Below the pieces are notes generated by a model. It searched no databases and had not been told where the DNA came from. It saw only the letters and a list, made by a program, of their open reading frames with translations. Shown in pieces: positions 34,320 to 43,947 of a stretch of DNA of 64,000 bases. Within the stretch, counting starts at the first letter, position 1. Every line of letters starts with the position of its first letter. Both the position numbers and the translations under genes were made by a program. The stretch is from contig CAVYJN010000014.1 of assembly GCA_963768885.1 (NCBI GenBank), positions 396,115-460,114 on the forward strand, in the 5' to 3' direction. Origin of the DNA: DASRIA01 sp963768885 (GTDB lineage Bacteria; Actinomycetota; Thermoleophilia; Solirubrobacterales; JBBDJG01).

Positions 34320-34520
34320 ATGAACGAACCGGCCAACAACCTCAAGCAGTCGAATCTGAAGCGCCAACTGGCGTCGAACAGCTACACGGTCGATCCCCAG
34401 CGGGTCGCCGGCGCGTTGATCGTCAGGCTGGTCGAGGAGAGCGTCGCCCCGCGTCCTTCCGCGCCAGGTGGTCCCACCCGCGCAACGCACGTGGGCGGCC
34501 AGCTTCGTCAAGCAGCCTGA
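34320..34520 (+). CDS. FlgM-like small protein (candidate anti-sigma factor)
   Basis: The 66-residue open frame has the pattern LASNSYTVDPQRVAGALI, similar to the C-terminal sigma-binding helix of FlgM-type anti-sigma-28 factors (a Tyr-x-Val/Ile-Asp followed by an amphipathic helix). The last 20 residues are Pro/Arg-rich. Its 3' half overlaps the end of thiL on the other strand by about 100 bases. The ATG at 34320 lacks a strong ribosome site. No flagellar genes are in this window, so the identification rests on the motif alone. Confidence 0.45.
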   Translation: MNEPANNLKQSNLKRQLASNSYTVDPQRVAGALIVRLVEESVAPRPSAPGGPTRATHVGGQLRQAA

Positions 34521-35478
34521 CGAGATCGTCGCGCTCGCGCCCCTCGCGGGGCACGATGCGGCCGATCCAGCTCACCTCCGTACCGGTGCCCGCGGCCGCA
34601 CCCTCGATCGCGGCGCGCGCGTCGTCGGGAGCGGTGAACAGAAGCTCGTAGTCCTCGCCCGCGGTGGCGGCGAAGTCGCGCGGGTCCAGGCCGAGGCCGG
34701 ATACGACCTCTTCGACGCCCTCCTCGAGCGGCAGGTCGCGGAGCTGGATCTCGGCCCCCACCCCGCTGCGCTCGCAGATCCGCGCGGCGTCCGAGGCGAC
34801 GCCGTCGCTGACGTCGAGCATCGCGCTCACGCCTGCGTCCGCGAGCGCGCGACCGGTGGCCAGCAGCGGCCGCGGGCGGTGGTAGCGCTCGAGCAGGTGC
34901 TTTCCGGCCTCGCGGTCGCCGCCCGCAGGCTTGCGCTCGAGCAGCAGCAGCCCGGCCCCCGAGCCGCCGAGCGCTCCCGTCACTCCGATCGCGTGGCCGG
35001 GCCGGGCCCCGTCGCGGCGCGCGAGGTCCTCGGCCCGCTCGGCGTATCCCACGACCGTCACCGATACGAACAGCTCGTCCGCGCGGGTCACGTCACCCCC
35101 GCAGATCGTCACGCCGTGCTCGGCCGCGAGCGCCTCGGCACCGTCCGCCAGCTCGAGCGCCTCGCGCTCGCCCAGATGGACGGGCAGACCGAGCGCGATG
35201 TAGGCCTCGCCCGCGGTCGCGCCCATCGCGGCCAGATCCGACAGGGACGCGGCGAGGCACTTGTGCCCGAGGTCCGGCAGCGAGGTCGTGGTGAGCCGGA
35301 AGTGGACCCCCTCCACGAACGAGTCCACCGACGTGACGCTCACGCCGCCGCCGGGCCGCACTACGGCCGCGTCGTCACCGGACCAGATCACCACGCGGTC
35401 GCCGCGCACGGCGAGGCGCTCGCGCATGTGGGCGATCAGCTCGAACTCGCCGCCTCCCCGGTCTCGCGGGCGGGCCAT
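34423..35478 (-). CDS. thiL: Thiamine-monophosphate kinase
   Basis: ThiL phosphorylates thiamine monophosphate to thiamine pyrophosphate. The 351-residue PurM-like protein has WSGDDAAVVRPGGG, SVDSFVEGVHFRL, SLSDLAAMGATAGEAYIALG, TICGGDVTRAD, MLDVSDGVASDA and the end motif GEDYELLFTAP. GWDHLA corresponds to the usual GWDHF near the end; about a dozen extra residues follow, overlapping the FlgM-like ORF. Its ATG overlaps the stop of the preceding membrane protein gene. Confidence 0.93.
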   Translation of the reverse strand: MARPRDRGGGEFELIAHMRERLAVRGDRVVIWSGDDAAVVRPGGGVSVTSVDSFVEGVHFRLTTTSLPDLGHKCLAASLSDLAAMGATAGEAYIALGLPVHLGEREALELADGAEALAAEHGVTICGGDVTRADELFVSVTVVGYAERAEDLARRDGARPGHAIGVTGALGGSGAGLLLLERKPAGGDREAGKHLLERYHRPRPLLATGRALADAGVSAMLDVSDGVASDAARICERSGVGAEIQLRDLPLEEGVEEVVSGLGLDPRDFAATAGEDYELLFTAPDDARAAIEGAAAGTGTEVSWIGRIVPREGRERDDLVRLLDEAGRPRALRGWDHLARKDAGRRSPRPA

Positions 35479-36845
35479 CAGTACGGAGAGAAGGGTTCGA
35501 GGGGCACGGCGATCACCATCATGTAGGCGCAGAGGACGACGCTCGCCGCGACCAGCCGGCGGTCGGCCCCGAGCGCCGCGAGCGGCAGCAGCCAGATCGC
35601 ATACCAGGGCACGAGCCACGCGGTCGTGACCAGCACGCCGAGCGTCGCCCAGCCGGCGGGCGCGATCCAGCCGCCCGGCACCGCGCGACGACGCCAGGCC
35701 GCGCGCAGCAGGAGTGCCACGGCCGCGACCAGGGCGACGCCGAGCACCGCGCGCGTGTAGTCGACGAGGTCCGCTGCGGAGCCGCCGGTGAGCGCCGCGA
35801 CGGCGTCGGCCGTGCGCTGCGGAACGCTCCAGTGGCTGGTGCGGTCCTGGTTGTCGCCCAGCAGTGCGAACGCCTCGAGCGCGTTGTCGCCGAACGCGAG
35901 CACCGCGACGGCGACCGCGAGCAGCGCTCCGAGCGCCGCGCCGATCAGCAGTGCGCCGCGGCGCCGCGCACCGATCAGCATGAAGGGCCCGAGCACCGCG
36001 GCCGAGACCTTGACGGCTCCGGACGCCGCTGTCAGCGCGCCGGCGACCAGCTCGCGCGAGGCGAGCAGCGCGGCGACGCCGCCCATCCACAGCAGCACGG
36101 TGAGCGCGTCGTTGTGCGCCCCGGCGACGACGTGCACGAGCACGAGCGGGTTCAGCCCGACGAGGACCGCGGGCATGCGGGGGTCGTGACCGAGGCGCCG
36201 GGCACACCACCAGACGAGCCCCACGACACCCAGGCTCGCGAGCGCGGCGACCACCTTCAGCGTCCAGAACGCGGCGGGCACGCCCAGCTTCGCCAGCGGG
36301 AACGTCGCGACGGTGAACAGCGGCCCGTAGACGCTCGTGAAGTCCTTCGATCCCGCGTAGGCGAATGCGGCGTCGCCGGGCACGTCGCTGGGGCTGTGCG
36401 TGTAGGGATCGAGCCCGTGCACGACGTCGAGCCGCGCGTAGGAGATGTAGCTGAAGACGTCCTGCGACAGCAGCGGAGGCGCGAGCAGGAACAGCACGTG
36501 CGCCGCGACGATCGCCGCCGCGACCGCTCTCGTGCCGAGCTCGCGGGCGCGCGCGAGCACCACGCACCAGGCGACCAGCGCGATCCACAGTCCCACGTAG
36601 AACAGCGGCCCCCCGAGCCCTCCGTCCGCGAACGCCGCCCCCAGCGGCCGCAGCGGCCCGAGCAGCCAGCCGGGCGATCCGCCCGTCGTCGCGGGCACGA
36701 CGTTCGAGCCCTGTTCCGCCCAGAGGACGGCGAGCGCTGCGTATGTGGTGCCGAGCAGCGCCAGCGCGGCCGGCGCGATGCGCCTAGCGCGCGCCGCCGG
36801 TGCCGCCGCCACCCTGAGGTGCACCTGTGCCGGGGCTTCCGTCAT
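35478..36845 (-). CDS. GT-C membrane glycosyltransferase, polyprenol-phosphate-mannose mannosyltransferase-like
   Basis: The polytopic protein of 455 residues has about 12 hydrophobic helices. It resembles actinobacterial GT87/MptA-MptB-type enzymes that use polyprenyl-phosphate mannose to extend lipomannan or related glycans. The first outer loop holds the acidic catalytic region LLSQDVFSYISYARLDVVHG with DPYTHSP after it; later motifs are YGPLFTVATFPLA and GAHNDALTVLLW. ATG at 36845 overlaps the PBP gene by about 60 bases; GTG at 36812 is an alternative. The sugar donor is inferred from the family. Confidence 0.78.
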   Translation of the reverse strand: MTEAPAQVHLRVAAAPAARARRIAPAALALLGTTYAALAVLWAEQGSNVVPATTGGSPGWLLGPLRPLGAAFADGGLGGPLFYVGLWIALVAWCVVLARARELGTRAVAAAIVAAHVLFLLAPPLLSQDVFSYISYARLDVVHGLDPYTHSPSDVPGDAAFAYAGSKDFTSVYGPLFTVATFPLAKLGVPAAFWTLKVVAALASLGVVGLVWWCARRLGHDPRMPAVLVGLNPLVLVHVVAGAHNDALTVLLWMGGVAALLASRELVAGALTAASGAVKVSAAVLGPFMLIGARRRGALLIGAALGALLAVAVAVLAFGDNALEAFALLGDNQDRTSHWSVPQRTADAVAALTGGSAADLVDYTRAVLGVALVAAVALLLRAAWRRRAVPGGWIAPAGWATLGVLVTTAWLVPWYAIWLLPLAALGADRRLVAASVVLCAYMMVIAVPLEPFSPY

Positions 36846-38886
36846 TCGAGGGCGGGGCTGTGTTCTGGTCGTAGAGGCGCGGATCGTAGCCCTGGTAGCC
36901 GCCGCCGGTCGAGTCGCCGTACCCGTAGCCGTCGCCGCCGCCGTAGGAGTACTCGGCGCCGCCCTTCGAGTACTTGCCGAAGAAGGGCGACCAGCTGATC
37001 GTGCTCTTCGGCTTGGGGAAGTCGTCGCAGCGCGCCCCCTTGGCCACCTGCATGAACTTGTTCCAGATCATCGCGGGGAACGTCCCACCCGCGACCGAGA
37101 TGCCGTGCACGCTGTGCATCTCCTTGAGGGCGTCCGGGTAGCCGACCCACACGGCGCTTGCGAGGTGCGGGGTGTAGCCGTCGAACCACGCGTCGTTGAA
37201 GTTGTCGGTGGTGCCGGTCTTGCCGGCCGCCGGGCAGCCGATGTTCGCGCGGGTGCCGGTGCCCGACTGGACGTTCTGCTTGAGGATCTTCGTCACCTCG
37301 TAGGCGACCGCGTCGGAGAAGACGCGCTCGCGCTTGGGCTTGCCGAGGTCCTCGACGTCACCGTCGGGAAACGTCACGCGCAGGATCGCGATCGGCTTGT
37401 TGCGGATGCCGCCGGAGGCGAGCGTCGCGTAGGCGTTCGCCATCTCGAGCGGCGACACCCCGCGCTTGAGGCCGCCCAGGCCCTCGGCCGGATAGCCGTC
37501 GAGCTTCGTCGTGATGCCCATGTCCTTCGCCGTGTCGGCGACGCTCTGCGGCCCGAGGTCGAGGTCGAGCTGCGCGAAGACCGTGTTGTCCGATTTGAGC
37601 GTGGCGCGCGCGATGTCCATGGACCCGCCGTAGGACTGGTCGTAGGTCTGCACCTTCCACGGCCCGTAGTCGCGCGTGTTCAGGTCGAGCGGCTTGGAGA
37701 CGTAGCTGGTGGAGTACGGGTTTACTCCCCGCCGGACGGCCGTGGTGAGCACGAAGGTCTTGAACGCGGAGCCGGGCTGGCGGTGGCCCTGGGCGGCGAG
37801 GTTGTACTGGTTGTGCTTGTACTTGGAGCTCGACGCCATCGCCTTGATGTAGCCGGTGCGGGGGTCGATCGCGACGACGGCGGAGCTCGGGTCCCCGGCA
37901 TAGTTGAGGGTCGAGTCGATCGCCTCGCGTCCCGCCTTCTGGAGCTTCGGGTCGATCGTCGTGTACACGCGCAGCCCGCCCTTGCGGACGGTGTTGACTC
38001 CGAACCTGTCGATCAGCTGCTGCTTGACGTAGTCGAAGAAGAAGGGCTCGCGGATCTTGATGTAGAGGTCGCCGCGCCGCGCGCCCAGCCGGGAGCGCTT
38101 CGCCTCGGCGGCGCGCGCCTTCGAGATGTAGCCGAGCTCGGCCATCTTGTCGAGCACCTTGTTGCGCCGCTCGAGCGCGTCGCGCGGGTTCTGGAAGGGG
38201 TTGAGGCGGCTCGGCGACTGCGGCAGGCCCGCGAGCAGCGCCGACTCCTCCAGCGTGAGGTTCTTGGCCGGCTTGTCGAAGAACGTCTGCGCGGCGGCCT
38301 GCACCCCGACGGCGGTCTGGCCGTCCACGGTGCCGTAGGGCACCGAGTTCAGGTAGCTCTGGAGGATCCAGCGCTTCGAGTGCTTGTCCTCGAGCTCCTC
38401 GGCCAGGCGCGCCTCCCTGATCTTTCGCTCGAGCGTGCGCTCGCGTCCGACGTAGAGGTTGCGGACGAGCTGCATCGTGATCGTCGAGCCGCCCTCCACG
38501 GCCTTGCCCGCCTCGAGGTTCTTGAAGGCGGCGCGCACGATGCCCTCGTAGTCGACGCCGCCGTGCTCGTAGAAGCGCTCGTCCTCGATCGCGACCGTCG
38601 CGGCCTGCATCGACTCGGGGATGCGCTGGAGCGGGATCGGGGTCCGGATCTCGTCGGACTGGATGAAGCCGAGGCGGGTCCCGTCGGCGGCGTAGACGGC
38701 GGAGCTCGTGCCCTGGTCGATCGGCTTCAGCGACTCGAGCGCGGGCGCGGAGGCGGCCACCGACAGCACGTAGCCGGCCGCCGACAGCCCGACGATCCCG
38801 GCCATCACGGCAAGCACGAGGACCGCAAGCAGGACCTTGCTGGGCTTGCGGCTTCGTCGGAGGCGCTGTCGCGCGCGATAGGTCAA
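36784..38886 (-). CDS. Class A penicillin-binding protein (bifunctional PBP1-type)
   Basis: This peptidoglycan polymerase and cross-linker has 700 residues. After a basic N-terminus and one membrane anchor (about 18-40) comes the GT51 domain with EDERFYEHGGVD, GGSTITMQL and RKIREARLAEELE. The transpeptidase domain has SxxK in QPGSAFKTF, SxN in KSDNTVF, and KTG in AGKTGTTDN. A tail rich in Gly, Tyr and Pro (YGGGDGYGYGD) ends the protein. TTG start at 38886. Expected in the cytoplasmic membrane with the active sites outside. Confidence 0.95.
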   Translation of the reverse strand: MTYRARQRLRRSRKPSKVLLAVLVLAVMAGIVGLSAAGYVLSVAASAPALESLKPIDQGTSSAVYAADGTRLGFIQSDEIRTPIPLQRIPESMQAATVAIEDERFYEHGGVDYEGIVRAAFKNLEAGKAVEGGSTITMQLVRNLYVGRERTLERKIREARLAEELEDKHSKRWILQSYLNSVPYGTVDGQTAVGVQAAAQTFFDKPAKNLTLEESALLAGLPQSPSRLNPFQNPRDALERRNKVLDKMAELGYISKARAAEAKRSRLGARRGDLYIKIREPFFFDYVKQQLIDRFGVNTVRKGGLRVYTTIDPKLQKAGREAIDSTLNYAGDPSSAVVAIDPRTGYIKAMASSSKYKHNQYNLAAQGHRQPGSAFKTFVLTTAVRRGVNPYSTSYVSKPLDLNTRDYGPWKVQTYDQSYGGSMDIARATLKSDNTVFAQLDLDLGPQSVADTAKDMGITTKLDGYPAEGLGGLKRGVSPLEMANAYATLASGGIRNKPIAILRVTFPDGDVEDLGKPKRERVFSDAVAYEVTKILKQNVQSGTGTRANIGCPAAGKTGTTDNFNDAWFDGYTPHLASAVWVGYPDALKEMHSVHGISVAGGTFPAMIWNKFMQVAKGARCDDFPKPKSTISWSPFFGKYSKGGAEYSYGGGDGYGYGDSTGGGYQGYDPRLYDQNTAPPSNDGSPGTGAPQGGGGTGGAR

Positions 38887-39033
38887 GTGAGATACATGCG
38901 GCGCACGCTCAAGTTCGGATCAGGCGCCGACGTCCCTGCCAGGGAACAGGAAAGCGAGTATAGACCTGCAAAATCGGCCAGTCCCGCGGTTGGCGCGTGA
39001 TCGGTTTCACTTTGCGCCCGCAAGGGGGCGGGA

Positions 39034-39039
39034 TAGACT
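39034..39039 (+). promoter_or_regulatory. -10 box of a leaderless promoter
   Basis: TAGACT ends 6 bases before the GTG at 39046. TTTGCG at 39011-39016 could be the -35 with 17-base spacing. No ribosome site is seen. Confidence 0.5.
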
Positions 39040-39045
39040 CACCCC

Positions 39046-41247
39046 GTGGCGGTCCAGGAGAGGGTCACCTTCTGTCGCGTCTGCGAGCCCCTGTGCGGCA
39101 TGGTCGCCACGGTCGAGGACGGGCAGCTCACGCAGCTGCGCCCCGACAAGGACCACCCTCTCTCCCGCGGCTATGCGTGCCCCAAGGGGATCGCGATGGC
39201 CGACGTGCACAACGACCCCGATCGCGTGGTCTATCCGCTGAAGCGAGTCGGCGGCCCCGGGCGAGTTCGAGCGCGTCACCTGGGACGAGGCGCTCGACGA
39301 CATCGCCGCCCGCCTGAAGCGCATCCTCGGCGAGCGCGGGCCCGAGGCGGTCGGCTGGTACATGGGCAATCCCGGCGCCTTCAGCTACAGCCACACGCTG
39401 TGGGCGAAGGGGTTCCTGGACGGGCTCGGCAGCCCGCACTACTACTCCGCCGGGTCCCAGGACGTGAACAACCGCTTCGCGGCCTCGGCGCTGCTGTACG
39501 GATCGCCGCTGCTGGTGCCGATCCCCGACCTCAACCGCACCGACTTCCTCTTCATGGTGGGCGCGAACCCGCTCGTCTCGCACGGCTCGGTGTTGTCGGC
39601 GCCGCGTGTGCGGGAGCAGCTCAACGCCGTCGTCGACCGCGGCGGCCGGGTCGTCGTCGTCGACCCGCGGCGCTCGGAGACCGCGCGCCAGTTCGAGCAC
39701 GTCGCGATCCGCCCCGACACCGACGCCTGGCTGCTGCTCGCGATGCTCCATGTCGTATTCGACGACGGGCTCGAGGACCGCGCCTGGGTCGCGGCCAACG
39801 CGCGTGGCGCGGAGCAGCTCGCGGCCCGCGTGCGCGACTTCGACCCCGCGCGCGCCGAGTCGATGACGGGCGTCCCGGCCGAGACGGTGCGCGAGATCGC
39901 GCGCTCGTTCGCGCGCGCTCCGAGCGCGGCCGCGTACGGGCGCACAGGCTCGTGCCTCGGGCGCTTCGGCACGCTCGTCGCCTACCTGCTCGACGCGCTC
40001 AACGCCGTCACGGGAAACCTCGACCGGCCGGGTGGGGCTGTGTTCGGGCGTCCCGCCGATCGCGCTCGACGAGATCGCGGAGAAGGCCGGTCTTGCCACC
40101 TATGGAAAGGTGCGCTCGCGCTTCGGCGACTATCCCGACGTGATCGGGAACCTGCCCGCGACGCTGATCCCGAAGGAGATCACGACCCCCGGCGAGCGCC
40201 AGATCCGCGCCTTCTTCGTGTCGGCCGGCAACCCCGTGCTCTCGGTCCCGGACGGCGAGGCGCTGGAGGCGGCCTTCGAGCAGCTCGACCTGCTCGTGTC
40301 GCTCGACTTCTACGTCACGGACACGAGCCGCCACGCCGACTACATCCTCCCCGCGACCACGTTCCTCGAGCGCGAGGACGTCCCGGTCGCGCTGATGGGG
40401 TTCTTCAGCACGCCCTTCATGCAGGTCACCGAAGCGGTCGTGACGCCACGGGGCGAGGCGCGCCAGGAGTGGCGGATCATCGACGACATCTCGCGCCGGA
40501 TCGGCGATCGCCCCCTACTCGCTGAAGCCGCTGCGCGCGCTCGCGCGGCTGGGCATGCGCGTGTCGCCGCGGCGCCTGATCGACGCCGTGCTGCGCACCG
40601 GCCCGGCGGGCGACTGGTTCGGGCTCAAGCCGTCGGGGCTCTCGCTGGCCAAGGTTGCGCGCTCCCCCCACGGCATCGTCCTGGGCGATCACATCGCCAC
40701 GGGCGTCCTGGGCGACCGGCTGCGTCACCGCGACCGCCGCGTGCACATCGGCGACGCGGAGGTGCTCGGCGAGATCGACCGCCTCGAGGGGGCAAACGGC
40801 GCGACCGGCGACTACCCGCTGAGCCTGATCGGGCTGCGCGAGCTGCGCTCCCACAACTCCTGGATGCACAACTCACCCCTGCTGATGCGCGGCGGGCGCA
40901 CGCACGCGCTTCGCATCCACCCGCAGGACGCGGCCGCCGCGGGGCTGGCCGACGGCGAAGTCGCGCGGATCGAATCCGCGTCGGGGTCGGTCGAGGTGCC
41001 CGTGACGGTGACCGACGAGATGACGCCGGGCAGCGTCGCGCTGCCCCACGGCTGGGGCCACCGCGGCGGCTGGAAGCTTGCCGCGCAGGCGGGCGGCGTG
41101 AACGTGAACCAGCTCGCGCCATCGGACCCCGACGGGCTCGAGCGGCTCGCGGGGATGGCGCACCTGAACGGCATTCCCGTGCGCGTAGAGGCGGTCGCAC
41201 CGGGCGCCGCACCCGCGGCCGAAGCGGCCGAGCCGGTCACTGCCTGA
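39046..41247 (+). CDS. Molybdopterin-dependent oxidoreductase, formate-dehydrogenase-like (three frame breaks)
   Basis: This large molybdo-enzyme subunit of the DMSO-reductase family has about 733 residues once corrected. The N-terminus has a Fe4S4 site, FCRVCEPLCGM and later YACPKG. The Moco region has MGNPGAFSYSHTL, SAGSQDVNNRFAAS and VGANPLVSHGS, and the end has the MopB domain HNSPLLMRGGRTHALRI. No Cys or Sec appears at the usual Mo-ligand site by eye. Extra bases near 39261 (CCCCGGGCG), 40047 (TTCGGGCGT) and 40505 (GGCGATCGCC) break the frame. It stands alone, without electron-transfer subunits, so the substrate is unknown. GTG start, leaderless. Confidence 0.87.
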
Positions 41248-41251
41248 CCCG

Positions 41252-41992
41252 ATGACCTCCGCGGATCGAGGCGCCGCCTGGGGCGGCGGGTACGAGGCCG
41301 TGCTGTTCGACGCGCTCGGCACGCTCGTCGAGCTCGAGCCACCGTGGCCGCTGCTGCGCGCGGCGCTTGCCGACTCGCACGGCATCGAGGTGGAGGAGCC
41401 GGAGGCGAAGGCGGCGATGATCGCCGAGATGACCTACTACAAGGCGCATCACATGGAGGGCAGCGACGAGGCGTCGCTGCAGGCGCTGCGCGCGCGCTGC
41501 GCCGCGGTGCTGCGGGACAACCTCCCCGCCGCCGCGGCGCTCGGCACCGAGCAGGTGACCGAGCTGCTGCTGCGATCGCTGCGCTTCCGCCCGTACCCGG
41601 ACGCCGCTCCGGCGCTCGGCCGGCTGAGGTCGCTCGGCATCCGCAGCGCGGTCGTGTCCAACTGGGACGTCTCCCTCGGGCGCGTCCTCGCTGAGCTCGG
41701 CCTCGGCGGCCTGGTCGACCGCGTAGTCGTGTCCGCGGAGGTCGCCGCGGCCAAGCCGGCGCGCGCGATCTTCGAGCGCGCGCTGCGCGAGCTTCAGACC
41801 ACGGCGCCGCGGGCCGTCTTCGTCGGCGACTCGCCGGAGACCGACGTCGCCGGGGCGCTCGGCGCCGGCCTGCGCGCGGTCCTGCTGGACCGCGGGATCG
41901 CCGGGGAGGGGTTCGAGGGCGTGGAGCGCATCTTTACGCTTGAGAGCCTCGACGAGCTGATCGCTCCGCCTGCCTACCCCTCCCCGCCTTGA
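41252..41992 (+). CDS. HAD-superfamily hydrolase
   Basis: This phosphatase-type hydrolase of 246 residues has motif I LFDALGTLVELEPP with the nucleophile Asp, motif II AVVSNWDVS, motif III Lys in VAAAKPARAIFERAL, and motif IV VFVGDSPETDVAGA. The cap is helical (subclass I, HDHD3/DREG-2-like). The substrate is unknown. It starts four bases after the molybdoenzyme stop, so the two are co-transcribed, and it overlaps the CPBP gene (TTGA). Confidence 0.85.
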   Translation: MTSADRGAAWGGGYEAVLFDALGTLVELEPPWPLLRAALADSHGIEVEEPEAKAAMIAEMTYYKAHHMEGSDEASLQALRARCAAVLRDNLPAAAALGTEQVTELLLRSLRFRPYPDAAPALGRLRSLGIRSAVVSNWDVSLGRVLAELGLGGLVDRVVVSAEVAAAKPARAIFERALRELQTTAPRAVFVGDSPETDVAGALGAGLRAVLLDRGIAGEGFEGVERIFTLESLDELIAPPAYPSPP

Positions 41993-42747
41993 CCGACGCC
42001 TACGAAAGCCCGCTCCCCTCCCGCGGCTCGATACCGCCCCCTCCGCAGGAGCGCCTGCCCGGAATGGAGCACACCGGGGCCGGCCCGGAGCTGCGCGTGC
42101 CCGCGTCGCAGGGCCTGCTCGCCCTGCTGCTGGCGACCGTCGCGACGTTCGTCTTCGCCGGCATCGCCGCCGTCGCGTTCGGCGCGACCGGCGACGACAC
42201 GGGCGACGACCATGCCTTCCAGTTCGTGGCGACTTTCGCCGGCGACGCCGCGCTCGTGCTTTCGGCCTACTTCATAGCCGCACGTTTCGGTCGCCCCGTC
42301 CCGGCGACGTTCGGCTTCCGGTCCTTCCGCCCCTCCGCGTTCGGCTGGGTCGCGCTCGCGTTCGTGAGCTATCTCGTGCTGGCCGCGATCTACACGGTGA
42401 TCGTCGAGCCGCCCGCCGAGGACCTCCCGGAGCAGCTGGGCGCCGACGAGAGCGTGCTGCTCGCCGTCGTCACCGGGATATTCGTGGTGGTCGTCGCGCC
42501 CCTCGTCGAGGAGTTCTTCTTCCGCGGCTTCCTGTTCCAGGCGCTGCGCAACAGCTGGGGAACCGTGCTCGGCGTGCTGGGCAGCGCCGTGATCTTCAGC
42601 TTCATCCACTTCGCATTCGACAAGTTCGTGCCGTTGCTGATCCTCGGCATCGCGCTCGCGCTGCTGTTCCAGAAGACCGGGTCGCTGTGGCCCTGCATCA
42701 TGCTGCACGCGATCAACAACGCGCTCGCGTTCGCCGTGTCGTTCTGA
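41989..42747 (+). CDS. CPBP-family intramembrane metalloprotease (CAAX protease-like)
   Basis: This membrane protein of 252 residues has about seven helices and the conserved motifs of the CPBP/Abi family: EEFFFRGFLFQALR (Glu-Glu-x3-Arg), SFIHFAFDK (the HxxF motif) and MLHAINNALAF (the HxxxN motif). These residues form the glutamate-type intramembrane protease site. A Pro-rich cytoplasmic N-terminus precedes helix 1. TTG start at 41989 overlaps the HAD stop. Confidence 0.88.
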   Translation: MTDAYESPLPSRGSIPPPPQERLPGMEHTGAGPELRVPASQGLLALLLATVATFVFAGIAAVAFGATGDDTGDDHAFQFVATFAGDAALVLSAYFIAARFGRPVPATFGFRSFRPSAFGWVALAFVSYLVLAAIYTVIVEPPAEDLPEQLGADESVLLAVVTGIFVVVVAPLVEEFFFRGFLFQALRNSWGTVLGVLGSAVIFSFIHFAFDKFVPLLILGIALALLFQKTGSLWPCIMLHAINNALAFAVSF

Positions 42748-42750
42748 TCG

Positions 42751-42773
42751 CGCGGAGGCTCTACGGAGCCGCG
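42751..42773. terminator. Bidirectional hairpin at a convergent junction
   Basis: GGCTC (42757-42761), a TACG tetraloop, and GAGCC (42766-42770) sit between the CPBP stop and the patatin stop. Loops of the UNCG type closed by C-G are very stable. No T-run is present in either direction. Confidence 0.4.
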
Positions 42774-43894
42774 ACGGCCTGCGGGCGGCTGCGCTTGCGT
42801 GCGCTGCTCGGCCGGCGGTAGCGGTCGAGCACCCGGGTCGCGTGCTCGTATCCCTGGAGGATCAGGCGCGGCCACTTGCGACGGTCGATGAAGAGGTCGT
42901 AGAAGCGCCAGCCGTGCACCTCGGTGAAGTCCACGGGGTCGATCAGGATCAGCTTCCGGCCGAGCCTCCGCGCGCTGCGCCGCGCCAGCTCGAGGTGGCC
43001 GGCGTAGCTGATCTGGCGGCTGGCGGTCATGAATCCCATCGTGCGCTCGGTCCAGCCCGAGATGTCCTCGCCCTCGAACCCGCGCGGGAGGATCGTGTTG
43101 ACGCCGACGACGACGTCGAGGCGCTCGTGCTCGAGCAGCGGCTCCGCGGGGAACACGTCCACGACGCCGCCGTCCGCGTAGAGATGCCCGTCGACGCGCA
43201 CCGACTCGACCAGCAGCGGCAGGGCGATCGCGATGCGCACGAGCTCGGCGATCGTGAGGTCGGGCGTGAGCTTCGACCCGAAGGTCTCGAGCCGGTTGAG
43301 GTCGATGTTGTAGACCTCCGAGTAGATCGGGATCGGCGACTCGCCGAGCGTCATGTGCCACAGCTGTCGGTCGAACAGCTTCTCGATCGCCTCGCCCTTG
43401 GCGAGCCCCGTGAACCCGCGCATCGCCGCCATCGCGAACCACGGAAGCCGGGTCCACTGGATGTCGAGATAGTCCTCGGGCTGCCAGTTGAGGGACTGGT
43501 TGACCATCTCCTGGGCGCTCAGCCCCGAGGCCATCATCGAGCCCCACAGGGCGGACCCCGAGCAGACCGAGATCGCGTCCGGCTCGATGCCGGCCTCCTC
43601 GAGCGCGCGCGCGACGCCGACCGCCGAGACGCACGCACCGCTGCCTCCGGACAGGAGCAGCCCGACGCGCTTGTTGCGCAGCGAGGGGATGGGACGCGCC
43701 TTGAACGGCGGGAAGATCTTGGTGTCCGCCTTCGCGGGGCGGTCGACGACCGGGAGCGGCAGAAGGGCGCGCCGGGCAACTCGCGCGGCGTCGAGGTCGG
43801 ACACGAAGCGCCCGCCGAGCGCGCGCACGTCGTCGAGTCGCGAGACCTGCTGCTTCAGGTTGAAGGGGTCGAGCAAGTTCAGGGGCGAGGGCAT
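42761..43894 (-). CDS. Patatin-like phospholipase
   Basis: This acyl hydrolase of about 377 residues has the Ser-Asp dyad patatin fold. The oxyanion loop is LLLSGGSGACVSAVG, the nucleophile elbow SVCSGSALWGSMM (a variant of GxSxG), and the dyad Asp is in LYADGGVVDVFP. Relatives cleave phospholipids or neutral lipids. ATG at 43894 is preceded by GGGAG. It is convergent with the CPBP gene and divergent from pyrE. Confidence 0.85.
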   Translation of the reverse strand: MPSPLNLLDPFNLKQQVSRLDDVRALGGRFVSDLDAARVARRALLPLPVVDRPAKADTKIFPPFKARPIPSLRNKRVGLLLSGGSGACVSAVGVARALEEAGIEPDAISVCSGSALWGSMMASGLSAQEMVNQSLNWQPEDYLDIQWTRLPWFAMAAMRGFTGLAKGEAIEKLFDRQLWHMTLGESPIPIYSEVYNIDLNRLETFGSKLTPDLTIAELVRIAIALPLLVESVRVDGHLYADGGVVDVFPAEPLLEHERLDVVVGVNTILPRGFEGEDISGWTERTMGFMTASRQISYAGHLELARRSARRLGRKLILIDPVDFTEVHGWRFYDLFIDRRKWPRLILQGYEHATRVLDRYRRPSSARKRSRPQAVAAP

Positions 43895-43932
43895 GTGACT
43901 CCCGTCGGGGGATCCGGGGGCAGCGGCCGGAC

Positions 43933-43938
43933 TAGGAT
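43933..43938 (+). promoter_or_regulatory. -10 box of the pyrE promoter (leaderless)
   Basis: TAGGAT ends 9 bases before the TTG start of pyrE at 43948; no ribosome site is present. Confidence 0.5.
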
Positions 43939-43947
43939 ACCGGCGCC

